From JBEDUK01 sp963781595 (GTDB lineage: Bacteria; Actinomycetota; UBA4738): a stretch of DNA of 64,000 bases. Under the pieces are notes generated by a model that saw nothing but the letters and a program-made list of their open reading frames with translations, was not told the origin of the DNA and did not search any database. Position 1 is the first letter of the stretch. Each line of letters opens with the position of its first letter. The DNA lies in contig CAWAGG010000006.1 of assembly GCA_963781595.1 (NCBI GenBank), forward strand, positions 434,001 to 498,000, read 5' to 3'. Below, one piece after another: positions 8,608-17,165 of this stretch. The position numbers and the translations under genes are program-made.

Positions 8608-9056
8608 TCGAGCCACTCAGGCTGGCGTTCGACGTGCGCTGTCCGCCCGAGCGTGCCTTCGAGGTCTGGACGGCGGAGATCGCTCGATGGTGGCCCACGA
8701 GCCACGCGGTCAGCGACGAACCCGGGCTCAGGGTGATCCTCGAACCCCGCCTCGGTGGCCGGATCTACGAGCTGAAGCCGTCCGGCCAGGAGTTCGACTG
8801 GGGTTAGGTCGCGGCGTGGGATCCGCCGGGCCTGCTCGCCTACTCGTGGCACCTCCGGGCCGACCGTGCGGACGCGACCGATGTCCGGATCACGTTCCTC
8901 CATCGCGAGGGCCGCTCCACGCGCGTCGAGATCGAGCACGGCGGGTGGGAGCGGCTCGGGGCACGCGGCCCCGCACGACGCGAGGCGAACATGGCAGGAT
9001 GGGACGGCATGGTTCCGCACTTCACGGCCGCGTGCGGAGGTGACGGCGACGGGTGA
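8604..9056 (+). pseudogene. SRPBCC/AHSA1-domain protein interrupted by an in-frame TAG
   Basis: Reading from the ATG at 8604 gives a protein of the START/Bet v1-like AHSA1 family: EPLRLAFDVRCPPERAFEVW, then EIARWWPTSHAV, LEPRLGGRIYEL. Codon 68, TAG at 8805-8807, falls where relatives have Glu or a similar residue (DWG-x-VAAWDPP). After it the same frame continues with full family similarity (LLAYSWHLRADRADATDV, EHGGWERLG, GWDGM) to TGA at 9054. One G-to-T change (GAG to TAG) explains the interruption. This could be a recent pseudogene, a sequencing error or, less likely, readthrough. The downstream part has no convincing start of its own. Confidence 0.8.
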
Positions 9057-9112
9057 AGGAGAGGACCGGACGCCGTGACCCGGCGCCGCGGCACGGAGGA
9101 GGAGAGGACGTC

Positions 9113-9430
9113 ATGGCGAAGTACGTGCTCGTGTACCACGGGGGCAACATGCCCGAGACCGAGGAGGAAGGGGCCGCGGTCACGGGCGCGTGGAACGAGT
9201 GGCTCGGGGCGCTCGGTCCCGCGATCGTCGACCTGGGCAACCCGACGGGCGCGGCGAAGACCGTCGCACCCGGCGGCGCGGTGAGCGACGGTGGCGAGGC
9301 CAACCCCGCGAGCGGCTACAGCGTCATCAGCGCGAACGATCTGGACGCCGCGGTCGAGGCGGCGAAGGGCTGCCCCGTGCTCCTCGGCGGCGGCAGCGTG
9401 AAGGTCGCCGAGACGTTCGACGTGATGTAG
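9113..9430 (+). CDS. YciI/DGPF-domain family protein
   Basis: A 105-residue protein of the YCII-related (DGPF) dimeric alpha-beta barrel family. The start MAKYVLVYHGG is the family's first strand, and the end SVISANDLDAAVEAAKGCPVL matches the second half of the ferredoxin-like fold. The reaction is unknown for this branch. It lies 56 bp after the broken SRPBCC gene; ArsR, SRPBCC and YciI/DGPF genes often occur together, so one operon is likely. I chose the ATG at 9113 because the upstream extension is unlike the family. The ribosome site GGAGGAGAGGA upstream is strong. Confidence 0.82.
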   Translation: MAKYVLVYHGGNMPETEEEGAAVTGAWNEWLGALGPAIVDLGNPTGAAKTVAPGGAVSDGGEANPASGYSVISANDLDAAVEAAKGCPVLLGGGSVKVAETFDVM

Positions 9431-9462
9431 CGGGTTCCTCCCCGGGGAGCGTCGCGCGGGTC

Positions 9463-10680
9463 GTGGGATCTCAGCCGACGTCCCTCTCGTGGGATCGGGT
9501 CTGGCGACGCCGGCTCGAACGCCACCACCTCGTGTCGCCCGCGCCGCGTGAGCGGATGGTGGACGTGGTCGGCGAACTGTGCGGCGTCCAGGCGCAGGTG
9601 ATGCCCAACGCGGAGCTCGCGATCGGGCTCCGCGTCGCCGGTGTGACGCGTCGCGATGTCCGCGACGCCCTCTGGGAACGCCGGAGCCTGGTCAAGACCT
9701 ACGGCGTCCGCGGGACGATCCACCTCTACCCGGCGTCCGAGCTGGGGCTCTGGCTCGCGGCGCTCCGAGCCACGCCGGCGCCGAACCGTTCCCGCGTCCT
9801 CGAGGCGACGGACACGAGCCCCGAGCGGTTCGCGGAGCTCGTGGCCGCGATCGGCGACGCTTTGGACGGGCGACAGCTCTCGCGCGAGGAGTTGGGCGAC
9901 ACGCTGGTCGATCGCATGGGGTCGTGGGCCGGTGACGAGGTCGTTCCGGCGTTCGCGTCGATGTGGCCGCGGTGGACGATCGGGCTCGATGTGGCCGCTG
10001 CGGAGGGCCTGCTCTGCTTCGGGCCGAACCGTGGGAACCGGGTCACGTTCGTTCGCCCCGACCAGTGGCTCGACGGCGTCGAACGGGTCGACGGCGCGTA
10101 CGCCCTGGCCGAGGTCTTCCGCAGGTACCTGCGGACGTATGGGCCCGCGACGTCCCGGGACTTCGCGCAGTGGTTCAACATGGAGCCGAGCGCCGCAGCC
10201 GGGGTGGCGCGGTCGCTCGCCGGCGACGTGACGGAGGTCGACGTCGAGGGCGACCGCCTGCTGCAGCTCGCGCCGGGCCCCGATGCCGAACCGGCCCCGG
10301 ACGCGAAGCGCCGCGGTTCCTTCCGCCTCCTCGCGCCGTTCGACGTCTACCTGATCGGCTCGTTCCCGCGCGATCGCCTGATCCCCGACGGGTTGCTGGA
10401 TCGCCTCGGGCACGAGCGCGTCCCGGCATCGTGGGCGCGCCGAGCGCTCTCCGGCGGCTCCGTCGCGAACATCCCGGTCCTGCTGCGGGACGGCGTCGTC
10501 GGAGGGGTCTGGGAGCGCCGCCGCTCGGGCCGCGGGCGATCGATCCGCGTCGAGCCCTTCACGCCGGTCTCCGCGGCCGCGCGGACGCGGATCGAGGCCG
10601 AGGCGCGGAGGGTCGGCGAGATCCTGGAGGCGGACGTGTCCTTCGAACTCGGAACCGTCGACGTGCGGCCGCACCTCTGA
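9463..10680 (+). CDS. Winged-helix DNA-binding (HTH_42, AlkZ-like) protein
   Basis: A 405-residue member of the HTH_42 (formerly DUF1006) family, which includes DNA glycosylases such as AlkZ and YcaQ that remove alkylated or cross-linked bases. Family landmarks are RRLERHHLVSPAP at the N-terminus, VVGELCGVQAQVMPNAELAI, where the Gln-Ala-Gln fits the QxQ catalytic-type motif, SLVKTYGVRGTIHLYP, and a C-terminal GVVGGVWERRRSGR typical of the last beta segment. Repair activity is inferred; a transcriptional role has been reported for some relatives. The GTG at 9463 is chosen because similarity begins at LSWDRVWRRRL; GGGGAG is the likely ribosome site. No nearby partner is evident. Confidence 0.82.
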   Translation: MGSQPTSLSWDRVWRRRLERHHLVSPAPRERMVDVVGELCGVQAQVMPNAELAIGLRVAGVTRRDVRDALWERRSLVKTYGVRGTIHLYPASELGLWLAALRATPAPNRSRVLEATDTSPERFAELVAAIGDALDGRQLSREELGDTLVDRMGSWAGDEVVPAFASMWPRWTIGLDVAAAEGLLCFGPNRGNRVTFVRPDQWLDGVERVDGAYALAEVFRRYLRTYGPATSRDFAQWFNMEPSAAAGVARSLAGDVTEVDVEGDRLLQLAPGPDAEPAPDAKRRGSFRLLAPFDVYLIGSFPRDRLIPDGLLDRLGHERVPASWARRALSGGSVANIPVLLRDGVVGGVWERRRSGRGRSIRVEPFTPVSAAARTRIEAEARRVGEILEADVSFELGTVDVRPHL

Positions 10681-10757
10681 TGCCGGCAGCGGGATGGTAA
10701 GCACGCTGTACCGACCGAAGGCGCCATCCCCGTCCCCGTCTGCCGGAGGGCTCCTGG

Positions 10758-10763
10758 TAGGAT
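10758..10763 (+). promoter_or_regulatory. -10 box TAGGAT, leaderless-type
   Basis: TAGGAT lies 8 nt before the GTG at 10772, so transcription would begin at or next to the start codon. This supports the GTG over the upstream ATG at 10694, which would place the -10 box inside the gene. Confidence 0.5.
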
Positions 10764-10771
10764 ACGGCGCC

Positions 10772-11461
10772 GTGACCAGGGGAGCTTCCATCAAGCGCAC
10801 CCTGATGCGTGCGCTGCCGCTGTCGCAGGCGTTCGTCCTGCTCACGAGCGCCATCGCATCCGCGGACGTCCAGGTCACGACGAACTCCCCGCCCGACTCG
10901 TCGAAGTGCGTGCTGGCCTCGCCGTCCGCCCAGTGCGGGTCGTGGACCTACTGGGCGGCGCTCGGTGCGCTGGTGATCGGCGTCGTGATCGTCGCCATCT
11001 TCATCGTGAAGTACCTGAAGGACGCGCCGAGGTTCCAGATGGAAGCCGATGGACGGGCCTCGACGGGCCGCGCCGGGGCGGTTCCGGCTCGACCGCTCGC
11101 GCCGCCGCCCCCCGGCACCGCCGCCGTGCCCGCCCGCGCAGCCGCACCGACCGCACCGGCCGCGGCGGCCGCCACCGCGGCCGCGCCCGCGACGATGGCC
11201 GTCGCCGTCGCCGACCCTCCCCCCGGCACCGCCGCCTCATCCTCACCCACAGCCGCACCGGCCGCCACCACTGAGTCGCCCGCCGCCGTGCCGGCCGAAC
11301 GGCGCGCGCCGAGCCCGCGTCACGAGCCGGTGGAGCCGGACCAGGCCACGTACGATCGCGTGCTCGCCGAGCAGCTCGCGAAGGGGACCGATCGCCGGGT
11401 CGCCGAAGGTCGCGCGAAAGCGGCCGCGCTGAAGGCGGCGAGGGAACAGGCCGACGCCTGA
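10772..11461 (+). CDS. Secreted/membrane protein with Ala/Pro-rich tail (hypothetical)
   Basis: A 229-residue protein of unknown function. It has an N-terminal hydrophobic signal-like segment (LPLSQAFVLLTSAIASADV), a short Cys-containing extracytoplasmic stretch (CVLASPSAQC), then a clear transmembrane helix near residues 55-75 (WAALGALVIGVVIVAIFIV). A long low-complexity Ala/Pro tail (about 90-185) follows, then a charged C-terminal helix rich in Ala, Glu and Lys (VLAEQLAKGTDRRVAEGRAK). That topology suits a signal-anchored protein with a cytoplasmic tail. Compositional bias makes homology inference unsafe. The start is supported by the leaderless -10 box just upstream. Confidence 0.65.
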   Translation: MTRGASIKRTLMRALPLSQAFVLLTSAIASADVQVTTNSPPDSSKCVLASPSAQCGSWTYWAALGALVIGVVIVAIFIVKYLKDAPRFQMEADGRASTGRAGAVPARPLAPPPPGTAAVPARAAAPTAPAAAAATAAAPATMAVAVADPPPGTAASSSPTAAPAATTESPAAVPAERRAPSPRHEPVEPDQATYDRVLAEQLAKGTDRRVAEGRAKAAALKAAREQADA

Positions 11462-11497
11462 GCGCCCAAACCCGGCGAGCCTGAGAGGATGGGAGCG

Positions 11498-12556
11498 ATG
11501 GGCTTCGCCTCCGACCGCCTGCTGGACTGGAACACCGCGCGTGCCGTCGGCGCTCGCGCGGCCGGGGTCGGGCCCGAGCTGCGGCCCGTCGACCGTGCCG
11601 CGCTGAACGAGGACTTCGCGGAGCTGGTCGCCCGCGCCAGCATCGAGGTGCAGGCCTTCACCGGCCTCACGATCGACGGCTATCCGGCGAGGCCCTGGGT
11701 GATGACGCGCGCCGAGTGGATCGGTGCGAACCTGCGTTCGTTCAACGGGGTCCTCGAGCCGTTCGCGCAGCGCGTGCTCACCAAGAGCGGCGAGGGGACG
11801 CTCGCGAACGTCCGGCGGGCGACGCTCGGCGTGCAGGTGGGAGGCCTGCTGGGCTACTTGAGCCGCAAGGTCCTCGGGCAGTTCGACGTGTTCCTTCCCC
11901 CGGACGACGACGGCCTGATCTACTTCGTCGGCCCGAACATCGTCGGTGTCGAACGGCGGTTCGGCTTCGCCCAGCGCGATTTCCGGCTGTGGATCGCGCT
12001 CCACGAGGTTGCGCACCGGGTGCAGTTCGGCGCGGTGCCCTGGCTGCGCGGCTACGTCGGTGGCCTCGCGTCCACGTACCTGAGCTCGATGGAGCTCGAT
12101 CCGAAGCGCGTCGTCGAACGCGTCCGGTACGCCGCGAACGCGGTTCGAGCCGGGGACATCGAGTGGCGGGGGTTCGGGTGGGTGTTCCTGCTGATGACGC
12201 CCGACCAGCAGGACCTCTTCCGGCGGATGCAGGCCGTGATGTCGCTGCTCGAGGGCCACGGGAACCACGTGATGGACAGCCTGGGCTCTCGGCTGATCCC
12301 GGACGCGCCGATGTTCAAGCGCCGGATCGCCGAACGCCGGCGTGCACAGGGCGGCATGGAACGGACGCTGCAGCGCACGATCGGGTTCGACACGAAGGCT
12401 CGCCAGTACGACATCGGCGAACGCTTCGTCGCCCGCGTGGTCGAACGCTCCGGGATGGAGGGGTTCAACCTCGTCTGGCAGGGACCCGCGAACCTCCCGA
12501 CGCTCGAGGAGATCGGCAGCCCGGACGCCTGGGTCGCACGCGTCGGGGCTCGCTGA
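11498..12556 (+). CDS. DUF2342-family zinc-dependent metalloprotease
   Basis: A 352-residue member of the family annotated as zinc-dependent metalloprotease or 'coenzyme F420 biosynthesis-associated protein' and common in Actinomycetota. The HEVAH sequence (in LWIALHEVAHRVQFG) is a zincin HExxH site, and the downstream LLEGHGNHVMD supplies the likely third metal ligand region. The N-terminal half (LNEDFAELVARASIEVQAFTGL) is family-typical. The physiological substrate is unknown. The gene directly precedes tilS and hpt, the usual actinobacterial order. I take the ATG at 11498, spaced 9 bp from GAGAGG, rather than the ATG three codons earlier. Confidence 0.88.
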   Translation: MGFASDRLLDWNTARAVGARAAGVGPELRPVDRAALNEDFAELVARASIEVQAFTGLTIDGYPARPWVMTRAEWIGANLRSFNGVLEPFAQRVLTKSGEGTLANVRRATLGVQVGGLLGYLSRKVLGQFDVFLPPDDDGLIYFVGPNIVGVERRFGFAQRDFRLWIALHEVAHRVQFGAVPWLRGYVGGLASTYLSSMELDPKRVVERVRYAANAVRAGDIEWRGFGWVFLLMTPDQQDLFRRMQAVMSLLEGHGNHVMDSLGSRLIPDAPMFKRRIAERRRAQGGMERTLQRTIGFDTKARQYDIGERFVARVVERSGMEGFNLVWQGPANLPTLEEIGSPDAWVARVGAR

Positions 12557-12587
12557 GGCGTCGGCCGGCGTCCAGGGAAGCATCCCG

Positions 12588-13601
12588 GTGCCGGTCGAGG
12601 GCCGAACGCTCCCGAGGCCACCCGCCGTCGCGAGCGTGGTCCGCCAGGTCGTCGCGACCGCACGCCGCCACCGGATGTTCGAACCTGGCTCGACCGCCGT
12701 CGTCGCCGTCTCCGGCGGGCCCGACTCGGTGTGCCTGCTGCACGCCCTGGTACGCGCACGGCGACTCCTGGGCATCGGCGCGCTCGTCGCGTTCCACTTC
12801 GACCATCGGCTCCGGGCCGGGTCCGGCGTCGACGCTCGTTCGGCCGGCCGTCGCGCGGCCGCGCTCGGCGTGCCGTTCGTCGTGCGCACGGCGACATCGG
12901 CGCCCGCGCGCGGCGAGTCGGTCGAGGCGTGGGCGCGGACCGCTCGCTACGCCGCCCTCGCCGAGGTCCGGGAGGAGTTCGGGGCGAACGTCGCCGCCGT
13001 CGGGCACACGTCGGACGACCAGGCCGAGACCGTCCTGCTCGCGCTGCTGCGAGGCGGGGGCCTCGAGTCGCTCGCGGGCATGCGACCCGTGACGAACGGC
13101 GTCGTGCGTCCGCTGCTCGACGTGACCCGCGCGCAGACGGTGGACTTCTGCCGAGCGCTGGGCCTGCGGCCGCGCCGGGATCCGATGAACGAGGACCCGG
13201 CGTACCTGCGCGCGGCGATCCGCACGGGGGCCCTCCCCGCGCTGGAGGCCGCGGTCGGGCGGTCGGTCCGTCCGACGCTCGTGCGGACCGCGTCGCTCCT
13301 GCGCGAGGACGCCGATCTGCTCGCGGCCACGGCTCGGGAGGCCGAGCCCGCGGTCGTGCGGGTGGATGCGGGCGGGGTGCGTCTCCGCGTGGACGCGCTC
13401 ATCTCCCTGCCCGGGCCGATCGGCGCCCGGGTCGTTCGGAGGGCGATGCGGGACGCGGGCGTCCTTCCGGAGGCGTCGCACGTTGAGTCCGTCCTGGCGC
13501 TCGCGAGCGGTCGGCCGGGGCGCCGCGTCGTGCTCCCCGGCCGAGTGGTGGCCCGCAGGGAGAGGGAGTATGTTTCGCTCTCCATCCCGGCCGGGTCGTA
13601 G
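12588..13601 (+). CDS. tilS: tRNA(Ile)-lysidine synthetase
   Basis: Modifies C34 of tRNA-Ile2 (CAU) to lysidine using ATP and lysine, allowing AUA decoding. The 337-residue protein has the PP-loop ATP-pyrophosphatase motif VAVSGGPDSVCLLHAL near residue 40 and the family segments HFDHRLR, VGHTSDDQAETVLLALLRGGG and RPLLDVTRAQT. A shortened C-terminal substrate-binding region follows. The GTG at 12588 sits after AGGGAAG at good spacing and 32 bp beyond the metalloprotease stop. The gene is followed by hpt, as in most bacteria. Essential wherever it provides the only AUA-reading route. Confidence 0.93.
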   Translation: MPVEGRTLPRPPAVASVVRQVVATARRHRMFEPGSTAVVAVSGGPDSVCLLHALVRARRLLGIGALVAFHFDHRLRAGSGVDARSAGRRAAALGVPFVVRTATSAPARGESVEAWARTARYAALAEVREEFGANVAAVGHTSDDQAETVLLALLRGGGLESLAGMRPVTNGVVRPLLDVTRAQTVDFCRALGLRPRRDPMNEDPAYLRAAIRTGALPALEAAVGRSVRPTLVRTASLLREDADLLAATAREAEPAVVRVDAGGVRLRVDALISLPGPIGARVVRRAMRDAGVLPEASHVESVLALASGRPGRRVVLPGRVVARREREYVSLSIPAGS

Positions 13602-13656
13602 CGGGCTCGCCGGCCCCGCCGGGGATCGGGTTCGACGCGTCGGGGAAGGGATCGCC

Positions 13657-14214
13657 GTGGAGGCCTACGAGGACCAGATCGAAGAGGTCCTGCTGACGAG
13701 CGAGGCGATCCAGGCCCGCATCGCGGAACTGGCCGCGCGCATCAACGACGACTACGCCGGACGGGACGTGCTGCTGGTCGGCGTGCTGAAGGGGGCGTTC
13801 GTCCTGATGGCGGACCTCGCGCGGCACATCGACCTGCCGATGGAGTTCGACTTCATGGCCGTCTCCTCGTACGGGGCCGCGACGAAGACCAGCGGGGTCG
13901 TGCGGATCCTGAAGGACCTGGACCACGAGGTCGCGGGCCGCGACGTCCTGCTGATCGAGGACATCGTGGACTCGGGCCTCACGCTCAAGTACCTGCTGCG
14001 GAACCTCAGCACGCGCAAGCCCGCGACGCTCGAGGTCTGCGCGTTGCTGTGGAAGACCGGCGTGCAGCAGGTCGACCTCGACATCAAGTACGTCGGATTC
14101 GAGATCCCGCCGGTGTTCGTCGTGGGCTACGGGCTCGACTACGACGAACACTTCCGCAACCTGCCCTACGTCGGGACGCTGAAGCCCGAGGTGTACGCCG
14201 AACCGATGCCGTAG
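13657..14214 (+). CDS. hpt: Hypoxanthine phosphoribosyltransferase
   Basis: Purine salvage enzyme converting hypoxanthine or guanine plus PRPP to IMP or GMP. The 185-residue protein has the type I PRTase PRPP-binding loop VLLIEDIVDSGLTLKYLL near residues 103-120, preceded by LLVGVLKGAFVLMADLAR and the flexible-loop segment MAVSSYGAATKTSG, and ends with VGYGLDYDEHFRNLPYVG. All catalytic segments are present. The GTG at 13657 follows GGGAAGGG. It is 55 bp after tilS, probably the same transcript. A hairpin 9 bp after the stop may terminate it. Confidence 0.93.
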   Translation: MEAYEDQIEEVLLTSEAIQARIAELAARINDDYAGRDVLLVGVLKGAFVLMADLARHIDLPMEFDFMAVSSYGAATKTSGVVRILKDLDHEVAGRDVLLIEDIVDSGLTLKYLLRNLSTRKPATLEVCALLWKTGVQQVDLDIKYVGFEIPPVFVVGYGLDYDEHFRNLPYVGTLKPEVYAEPMP

Positions 14215-14222
14215 CGGGCGGA

Positions 14223-14244
14223 ACCCGCCACGGCTCCGGCGGGT
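14223..14244 (+). terminator. Stem-loop after hpt, possible terminator
   Basis: ACCCGCC and GGCGGGT form a perfect 7-bp stem with an 8-nt loop between hpt and the lipoprotein gene. There is no T-run, so Rho-independent termination is uncertain; it could instead be an mRNA-stabilising hairpin. Confidence 0.35.
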
Positions 14245-14255
14245 CTAAGGCGATC

Positions 14256-14651
14256 ATGCGGAACGCGCTGCTCGCGATCATGCTGTCGCTCGGGGTCCTC
14301 GCGGCCGCGTGCGGCACGCCGGCGAGCGACGGGGACACCTTCTCGCCTTTGCCGAACAACGTCCACGGCACCGTGCTGATGGGCCCGATGTGCCCCGTCG
14401 AGCAGGTGGGCAGCCCCTGCCCGGACCGGCCGATCCAGGCCCGGGTCCGCATCACGTTCCCCGACGGCATGCGGACGGTGCTGGACACCGACGCGCGGGG
14501 TCGCTTCGACGTCACGCTCGGCCCGGGCTCGTACACGATCGAGGCCACCGGCCTGGACGCAGGACGTTCGTCGAAGCCGACGACCTTCGAGGTCCCCGCG
14601 GGCGAGGGCGTGACGAACGTGACGGTGACCGTGGACTCCGGGATCCGCTGA
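14256..14651 (+). CDS. Lipoprotein with carboxypeptidase-regulatory-like domain
   Basis: A 131-residue exported lipoprotein. The signal MRNALLAIMLSLGVLAAAC ends in a lipobox with Cys19 as lipidation site. The mature part reads as a single beta-sandwich of the carboxypeptidase-regulatory/transthyretin-like type (ARVRITFPDGMRTVLDTDARGRFDVTL, then GPGSYTIEATGL and FEVPAGEGVTNVTVTVDSG). It has three Cys besides the lipobox Cys, two of them close together (MCPVEQVGSPC). Function is unknown; such domains usually mediate surface adhesion or binding. The ATG at 14256 begins the only frame with a signal peptide. Confidence 0.75.
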   Translation: MRNALLAIMLSLGVLAAACGTPASDGDTFSPLPNNVHGTVLMGPMCPVEQVGSPCPDRPIQARVRITFPDGMRTVLDTDARGRFDVTLGPGSYTIEATGLDAGRSSKPTTFEVPAGEGVTNVTVTVDSGIR

Positions 14652-14718
14652 GGTCGCTGAAGTCCTCGGCCGCCCCTGCGCCTTGCCGTCGGTGGCCCAG
14701 GCGCGCCAGGATGCCCGA

Positions 14719-15297
14719 GTGACGGGTTTCGATCGCGCGAAGATCGTCGAGGGGGTCCGGCTGATCCTGGAGGGGATCGGCGACGACCCGGCGCGTGCCG
14801 GGGTCGCCGAGACGCCCGACCGGGTGGCCGACATGTACGAGGAGATCTTCGCCGGCGTGGGTCGCGATCCCGCCGAACTGATCACGGTCGTGCAAGGCGC
14901 CGACCACGACGAGATGGTGATGGTCCGAGACATCCCCCTCTACAGCGAGTGCGAACACCACCTGCTGCCGTTCATCGGGCGTGCGCACGTGGCGTACGTC
15001 CCCGCGAAGGACGGCAGGATCACCGGTCTATCGAAGATCGCGCGGGTCGTCGACCTGCTGTCGAAGCGCCCACAGGTGCAGGAACGGCTCACGACGGAGA
15101 TCGCGAACGCGCTCGAACGGGCCCTCGAACCTCGCGGGGTGTTCGTACTGATCGAGGCCGAGCACCTCTGCATGACGATGCGCGGCGTTCGCAAGCCGGG
15201 CGCGCAGACGGTGACCTCGGCGGTCCGCGGGCTGTTCCGTTCGGACGCCAGGACGAGGGCCGAGGCGCTGGAACTGGTCGGACGGGGACGATCGTGA
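14719..15297 (+). CDS. folE: GTP cyclohydrolase I
   Basis: First enzyme of folate (dihydroneopterin triphosphate) synthesis. The 192-residue protein matches type I FolE: VEGVRLILEGIGDDPARAGVAETPDRVA, then PLYSECEHHLLPF with zinc-ligand Cys and catalytic His residues, GLSKIARVV, and the second zinc Cys in AEHLCMTMRG. The GTG at 14719 is chosen at the start of similarity; a TTG at 14683 would add twelve poorly conserved residues. The stop overlaps the next gene's GTG by 4 bp (GTGA). With folP, folB and folK it supplies the pterin branch; folA, folC and pab genes are not in the window. Confidence 0.93.
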   Translation: MTGFDRAKIVEGVRLILEGIGDDPARAGVAETPDRVADMYEEIFAGVGRDPAELITVVQGADHDEMVMVRDIPLYSECEHHLLPFIGRAHVAYVPAKDGRITGLSKIARVVDLLSKRPQVQERLTTEIANALERALEPRGVFVLIEAEHLCMTMRGVRKPGAQTVTSAVRGLFRSDARTRAEALELVGRGRS

Positions 15298-17165
15298 CCG
15301 TGGCAACGGCGGGCATGTCGCCGGCGGAGGTCTCCGCATCCATCCACGCGGAGATCGCCGGGATGACGCTCTGCGACGTGCTCGCGCGCAACGCCGAACG
15401 GTTCGCGGACCGCCCGGCGCTGTCGTGGAAGGAGGGCGGCGCGTGGACGACTCTGTCGTGGAGCCAGTACCGCGCGGCCGTGCAGCGGGCGGCGACGGGC
15501 CTGAAGGCGCTCGGCGTCGGGCCCGGGGACTTCGTCGCGATCATGGCGCGCAACCGGCCGGAGCACCTGATCGCGGACTACGCGGCGATGCACCTGGGTG
15601 CGACCCCCGTATCGATCTACAACACCCTCGCCGCCGAGCAGATCGCCTACATCGCGGGGCACTGCGGCGCGAAGGTCGCCGTCGTCGAGGACCGCGGGTT
15701 CTTCGAACGGTGGGAGAAGGTGAAGCCGGACCTCCCCGCGCTCGAACACGTCGTCCTCCTCGACGGCGCGGAGGAGTTCGACTCGTACGACTGGGTCTCC
15801 GGGCGCGCGGCGATCGTCGAGGACGGCGCCGGAGAGGCCGAGCGCGATCCGGAGGCGTTCGAGCGCTCGTGGCGGGCGGTCACTCCGGAGACGGCGGCGA
15901 CCCTGATCTACACGTCGGGGACGACCGGTCCCCCGAAGGGAGTGGTGATCACCCACGCGAACGTCCTGTGGACCGTCGTGTCGCTCGACCGGACCGGTCG
16001 GTTCCCCGAGAGCATGAAGACGCTCTCGTACCTGCCCCTGGCCCACGCCCTCGAGCGGCTCGCCACCCACTGGGTCTCGTCGTGGAAGGCCGCCCACGTC
16101 CACATGTGCCCGGACATCCTCCAGGTCTTCGCGTACATGCCCGAGGTCAGGCCGAACGCGTTCGCCGGCGTCCCGCGCCTGTGGGAGAAGCTGCAGGCGG
16201 GTATCGTCGCCGCGGTCGCCGCCGAACCGAACGACCGCAGGCGCAGGATCGGTCAGAAGGCCCTCACCGCCGGGCAGGAGGCGGCGCGGTTGGAGCGCGA
16301 AGGCGCGAGCGTGCCGTTCCGCATCCGGTCGCAACGGGCGATGTTCGACCGGCTCGTCTACTCGAAGATCCGGCGCCGGCTCGGCCTGGACCAGTGCCAG
16401 ATCCCCGTGACCGGGGCGGCGCCGACCTCCCTCGACACGCTGGACTTCTTCGCCGGGATCGGCCTGCGCCTTTACGAGGGGTACGGCATGACCGAGGACT
16501 CCGGCCCCGCGACGGTGAACACGGAGGCGCACTACCGCGCGGGGACGGTCGGGCCGCCGCTGCCCGGCGTCGAGGTGCGGCTGGGCGACGACGGCGAGCT
16601 GCTGATCCGCGGCGGGAACGTCGCGGCCGGCTACTACGAGGATCCGGAGATGACCGCCGAGACGTTCGGCGCCGACGGATGGTTGCACACGGGCGACATC
16701 GCGGCGATCGACGAGGACGGGTTCGTTCGCATCATCGATCGCAAGAAGGAGCTGATCATCACCGCGGGCGGGAAGAACATCTCGCCGGCGAACCTGGAGG
16801 CGCTGCTGAAGCGTCATCCCCTGGTCGGGCAGGCGTGCGTGGTCGGCGACCGCAAGCCGTACGTCGCCGCGCTGATCGTGCTCGACGGCGAGGTCGCCCC
16901 GGGGTGGGCCGCGCAGAGCGGCATCGCGTTCACGGACCTGGCGACGTTCTCGCGGGAGCCTCGCCTGGTGGCGGAGATCCAGCGCGCGGTCGACGAGGCG
17001 AACGAGCACGTGAGCCACGCGGAGGGGATCCGACGCTTCGAGGTGCTTCCTTACGAGTGGACGATGGAGAGCGACGAGCTGACCCCGACGCTGAAGCTCA
17101 AACGCCGCGTCGTCCTCTCGAAGCACGCCGAGGAGATCGAACGCCTGTACGCGCGCGCGCCGTGA
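15294..17165 (+). CDS. Long-chain acyl-CoA synthetase (AMP-forming)
   Basis: A 623-residue ANL-superfamily ligase that would activate a fatty acid through an acyl-adenylate to acyl-CoA. Motifs are intact: P-loop-like YTSGTTGPPKGVVITH, YLPLAHALERL typical of long-chain FadD15-like enzymes, EGYGMTE (A5), WLHTGDIA (A7), and the hinge IIDRKKELIITAGGKNISP (A8). A C-terminal catalytic Lys lies in LTPTLKLKRRVV. Start GTG overlaps folE and the stop overlaps folP (both GTGA), so it is embedded in the folate operon although its reaction is unrelated. An internal ATG at 15315 is an alternative start. Confidence 0.9.
   Translation: MTVATAGMSPAEVSASIHAEIAGMTLCDVLARNAERFADRPALSWKEGGAWTTLSWSQYRAAVQRAATGLKALGVGPGDFVAIMARNRPEHLIADYAAMHLGATPVSIYNTLAAEQIAYIAGHCGAKVAVVEDRGFFERWEKVKPDLPALEHVVLLDGAEEFDSYDWVSGRAAIVEDGAGEAERDPEAFERSWRAVTPETAATLIYTSGTTGPPKGVVITHANVLWTVVSLDRTGRFPESMKTLSYLPLAHALERLATHWVSSWKAAHVHMCPDILQVFAYMPEVRPNAFAGVPRLWEKLQAGIVAAVAAEPNDRRRRIGQKALTAGQEAARLEREGASVPFRIRSQRAMFDRLVYSKIRRRLGLDQCQIPVTGAAPTSLDTLDFFAGIGLRLYEGYGMTEDSGPATVNTEAHYRAGTVGPPLPGVEVRLGDDGELLIRGGNVAAGYYEDPEMTAETFGADGWLHTGDIAAIDEDGFVRIIDRKKELIITAGGKNISPANLEALLKRHPLVGQACVVGDRKPYVAALIVLDGEVAPGWAAQSGIAFTDLATFSREPRLVAEIQRAVDEANEHVSHAEGIRRFEVLPYEWTMESDELTPTLKLKRRVVLSKHAEEIERLYARAP

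Noticed and set aside
9438..9449. Perfect palindrome CTCCCCGGGGAG before the HTH_42 gene, considered as terminator
   Set aside because: It has no loop and no T-run, so it cannot make a proper terminator hairpin; it more likely reflects the ribosome site in GC-rich DNA.
9316..10878. Minus-strand open frame opposite the HTH_42 protein
   Set aside because: Shadow of the plus-strand gene; the translation lacks domain structure and is Arg/Glu/Asp-biased.
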